Assembly: GCA_900549705.1 (NCBI GenBank)
Contig: URPI01000015.1
Coordinates: forward strand, 1 to 23,644
Direction: 5' to 3'
Length of the DNA: 23,644 bases
From: an uncultured Eubacteriales bacterium
GTDB taxonomy: Bacteria > Bacillota > Clostridia > Oscillospirales > Oscillospiraceae
Shown here: positions 22,611 to 23,644 of the stretch, one piece after another
How the letters are laid out: every line of letters starts with the position of its first letter
How positions within the stretch are numbered: the stretch's first letter is position 1
Position numbers and translations under genes: made by a program
The notes under the pieces: model-generated
Told to the model about the DNA's origin: nothing
Database searches by the model: none
What the model saw: the letters and a program-made list of their open reading frames with translations, nothing else

Positions 22611-22640
22611 TTCAAGAGCATTCAAGAGTATTTAAAAGAA
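22611..22640. repeat. Short 10-base tandem repeat in the ttcA-rplM intergenic region
   Basis: TTCAAGAGCA and TTCAAGAGTA are adjacent and a third degenerate unit TTTAAAAGAA follows. The 10-base period equals one helical turn. On the - strand each of the first two units gives a TTGAAT that could serve as a -35 for ttcA, but no good -10 follows. Confidence 0.5.
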
Positions 22641-22685
22641 AATCAGAGCTTATCTTGCATTTCACAAAATTCACGAAATAATCTG

Positions 22686-22714
22686 TTGACTTTTCAATCC
22701 GGATATGTTATAAA
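22686..22714 (+). promoter_or_regulatory. Promoter of the rplM-rpsI operon
   Basis: TTGACT (22686-22691) and TATAAA (22709-22714) have a 17-base spacer and TGT precedes the -10 (extended -10). The predicted start near 22721 leaves about 70 bases of leader, enough for an L13-type autoregulatory structure; a small GCAG/CTGC hairpin (22727-22743) is visible but is weak evidence. Confidence 0.8.
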
Positions 22715-22790
22715 CTTCAAGTGTTCGCAGGCTATTGTACTGCAAATGCCAGAAAAAGTCAAAATATTTTACCTAATTGGAGGAACGCAT

Positions 22791-23222
22791 ATGTCCACTA
22801 CCCTCGCTAAGAAGGAGACCCTGGAGCGTAAGTGGTATGTCATCGATGCAGCCGGCAAGCCCCTGGGCCGTACCGCTGTGATCGCTGCCAACCTGCTGCG
22901 CGGCAAGCACAAGGTCGATTTTACTCCCAATGTTGACTGCGGCGACAACGTCATCATCATCAACACCGATAAGGCTGTTCTGACCGGCAAGAAGCCCGAG
23001 CAGAAGGTCTACTACCGTGTCTCCGGCTGGATTGGCGGCCTGAAGGAGACCAAGGCACGCACCATGATGGAGAACCGCTCCGATTACGCCATGGAGTTGG
23101 CCGTCAAGGGTATGCTGCCCAAGAACACCCTGGGCCGTAGCTGCATGACCCGTCTGCACCTGTACAAGGGTGCTGAGCATCCTCATGCTGCCCAGAAGCC
23201 CGAAGCCTGGACTCTGGACTAA
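22791..23222 (+). CDS. rplM: 50S ribosomal protein L13
   Basis: L13 is an early assembly protein of the large subunit. The 143-aa product contains the hallmarks KWYVIDAAGKPLGRTA, NVDCGDNVIIINTDKAVLTG, YRVSGWIGGLKE and GMLPKNTLGR. The frame is open far upstream (to 22038), but the start at 22791 has GGAGG seven bases before it, gives the family N-terminus, and lies downstream of a promoter. It is followed 16 bases later by rpsI, the universal L13-S9 pair. Confidence 0.98.
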   Translation: MSTTLAKKETLERKWYVIDAAGKPLGRTAVIAANLLRGKHKVDFTPNVDCGDNVIIINTDKAVLTGKKPEQKVYYRVSGWIGGLKETKARTMMENRSDYAMELAVKGMLPKNTLGRSCMTRLHLYKGAEHPHAAQKPEAWTLD

Positions 23223-23238
23223 TTGGAGGTAACACACT

Positions 23239-23643
23239 ATGTACGAGAGCAAGAAGAAGTATTTTTACGGCACCGGCCGTCGTAAGTCCAGCATCGCCCG
23301 CGTTCGCGTTTACGAGAACGGCACCGGCGCTATCACCATCAATGGCCGCGACATCGATGATTATTTCGGCCTGGAGACCCTGAAGCTGGTTGTCCGTCAG
23401 CCCCTGAACACCACCGAGCTGCTGGGCAAGGTTGATGTCGTCGTCACTGTTGTGGGCGGCGGTGTTTCCGGTCAGGCTGGCGCCATCCGTCACGGCATCG
23501 CCCGTGCTCTGGTGACCCTGAATCCTGAGTACCGTGCCGCTTTGAAGGCTGCCGGTTTCATGACCCGCGACCCCAGAATGAAGGAAAGAAAGAAGTACGG
23601 TCTCAAAGCAGCTCGTCGCGCTCCGCAGTTCAGCAAGCGATAA
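23239..23643 (+). CDS. rpsI: 30S ribosomal protein S9
   Basis: S9 lies in the small subunit head and its C-terminal tail reaches the P-site tRNA. The 134-aa product has YFYGTGRRKSSIARV at the start, GGGVSGQAGAIRHGIARAL in the middle, and the conserved basic tail KKYGLKAARRAPQFSKR. The gene is complete, with its TAA at 23641-23643, one base before the window edge. GGAGG at 23225-23229 precedes the ATG. Confidence 0.98.
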   Translation: MYESKKKYFYGTGRRKSSIARVRVYENGTGAITINGRDIDDYFGLETLKLVVRQPLNTTELLGKVDVVVTVVGGGVSGQAGAIRHGIARALVTLNPEYRAALKAAGFMTRDPRMKERKKYGLKAARRAPQFSKR

Positions 23644-23644
23644 T

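Noticed and set aside
22038..22790. Large N-terminal extension of L13
   Set aside because: The frame is accidentally open across the antisense of ttcA; GGAGG, promoter and homology place the start at 22791.
1..23644. CRISPR array, insertion sequence, prophage, tRNA or rRNA
   Set aside because: No regular long repeats, transposase or integrase motifs, attachment sites or tRNA cloverleaf sequences were seen in any gap; intergenic gaps are all under 300 bases.

Overview
The window is a 23.6-kb piece of a low-to-mid GC Gram-positive chromosome. Support for a Clostridia-type Bacillota genome, probably an Oscillospirales-like gut anaerobe, comes from the gene order ylxM-ffh-rpsP-khpA-rimM-trmD, strong GGAGG ribosome binding sites, sigma-A type promoters with 17-bp spacers, and a LytTR/GHKL two-component pair. 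The genus is inference from gene style, not from a search. There are 24 genes in all: 22 intact, one cut by the left edge (tex), and one broken by a single-base frameshift (a response regulator). I see no rRNA, tRNA, CRISPR, insertion sequence or prophage.

Left part (1-8130), all on the + strand. It holds the 3' part of tex, a membrane-anchored leucine-rich-repeat protein, an NCS2 xanthine/uracil-type permease, a TetR-family regulator and an oleate hydratase. Except for the edge-cut tex, these look like single-gene units, most with a recognisable promoter and terminator; three of the promoters match consensus closely.

Middle part (8091-17818), all on the - strand. Read in transcription order, a GTG-started GNAT acetyltransferase leads into the translation/secretion operon ylxM-ffh-rpsP-khpA-rimM-trmD, which ends in a good terminator. 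Next comes a LytTR response regulator (frameshifted) with a short soluble GHKL histidine kinase, then a terminator, then two ABC exporter half-transporters coupled through a TAATG overlap. The ylxM promoter carries two near-identical palindromes, and a structured leader sits between khpA and rimM.

Right part (17819-23644). On the + strand are a 77-aa orphan protein and trmO. Convergent to them on the - strand is a series with ttcA, a NUDIX hydrolase, a small tail-anchored protein, dusB and an M23 peptidase. At the right edge rplM-rpsI, the classic L13-S9 pair, runs on the + strand from its own promoter.

The theme is translation and tRNA maturation (TrmD, RimM, TrmO, DusB, TtcA, S16, L13, S9, Ffh, KhpA, Tex). 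Interspersed are an envelope/sensing module (LytTR-GHKL-ABC) and a few accessory genes (oleate hydratase, LRR protein). Nothing here amounts to a clearly new biological system. The best candidates for something not already explained are the paired palindromic operators at ylxM-ffh, the structured leader before rimM, and the direct repeats lying between the LytTR kinase and the ABC exporter.
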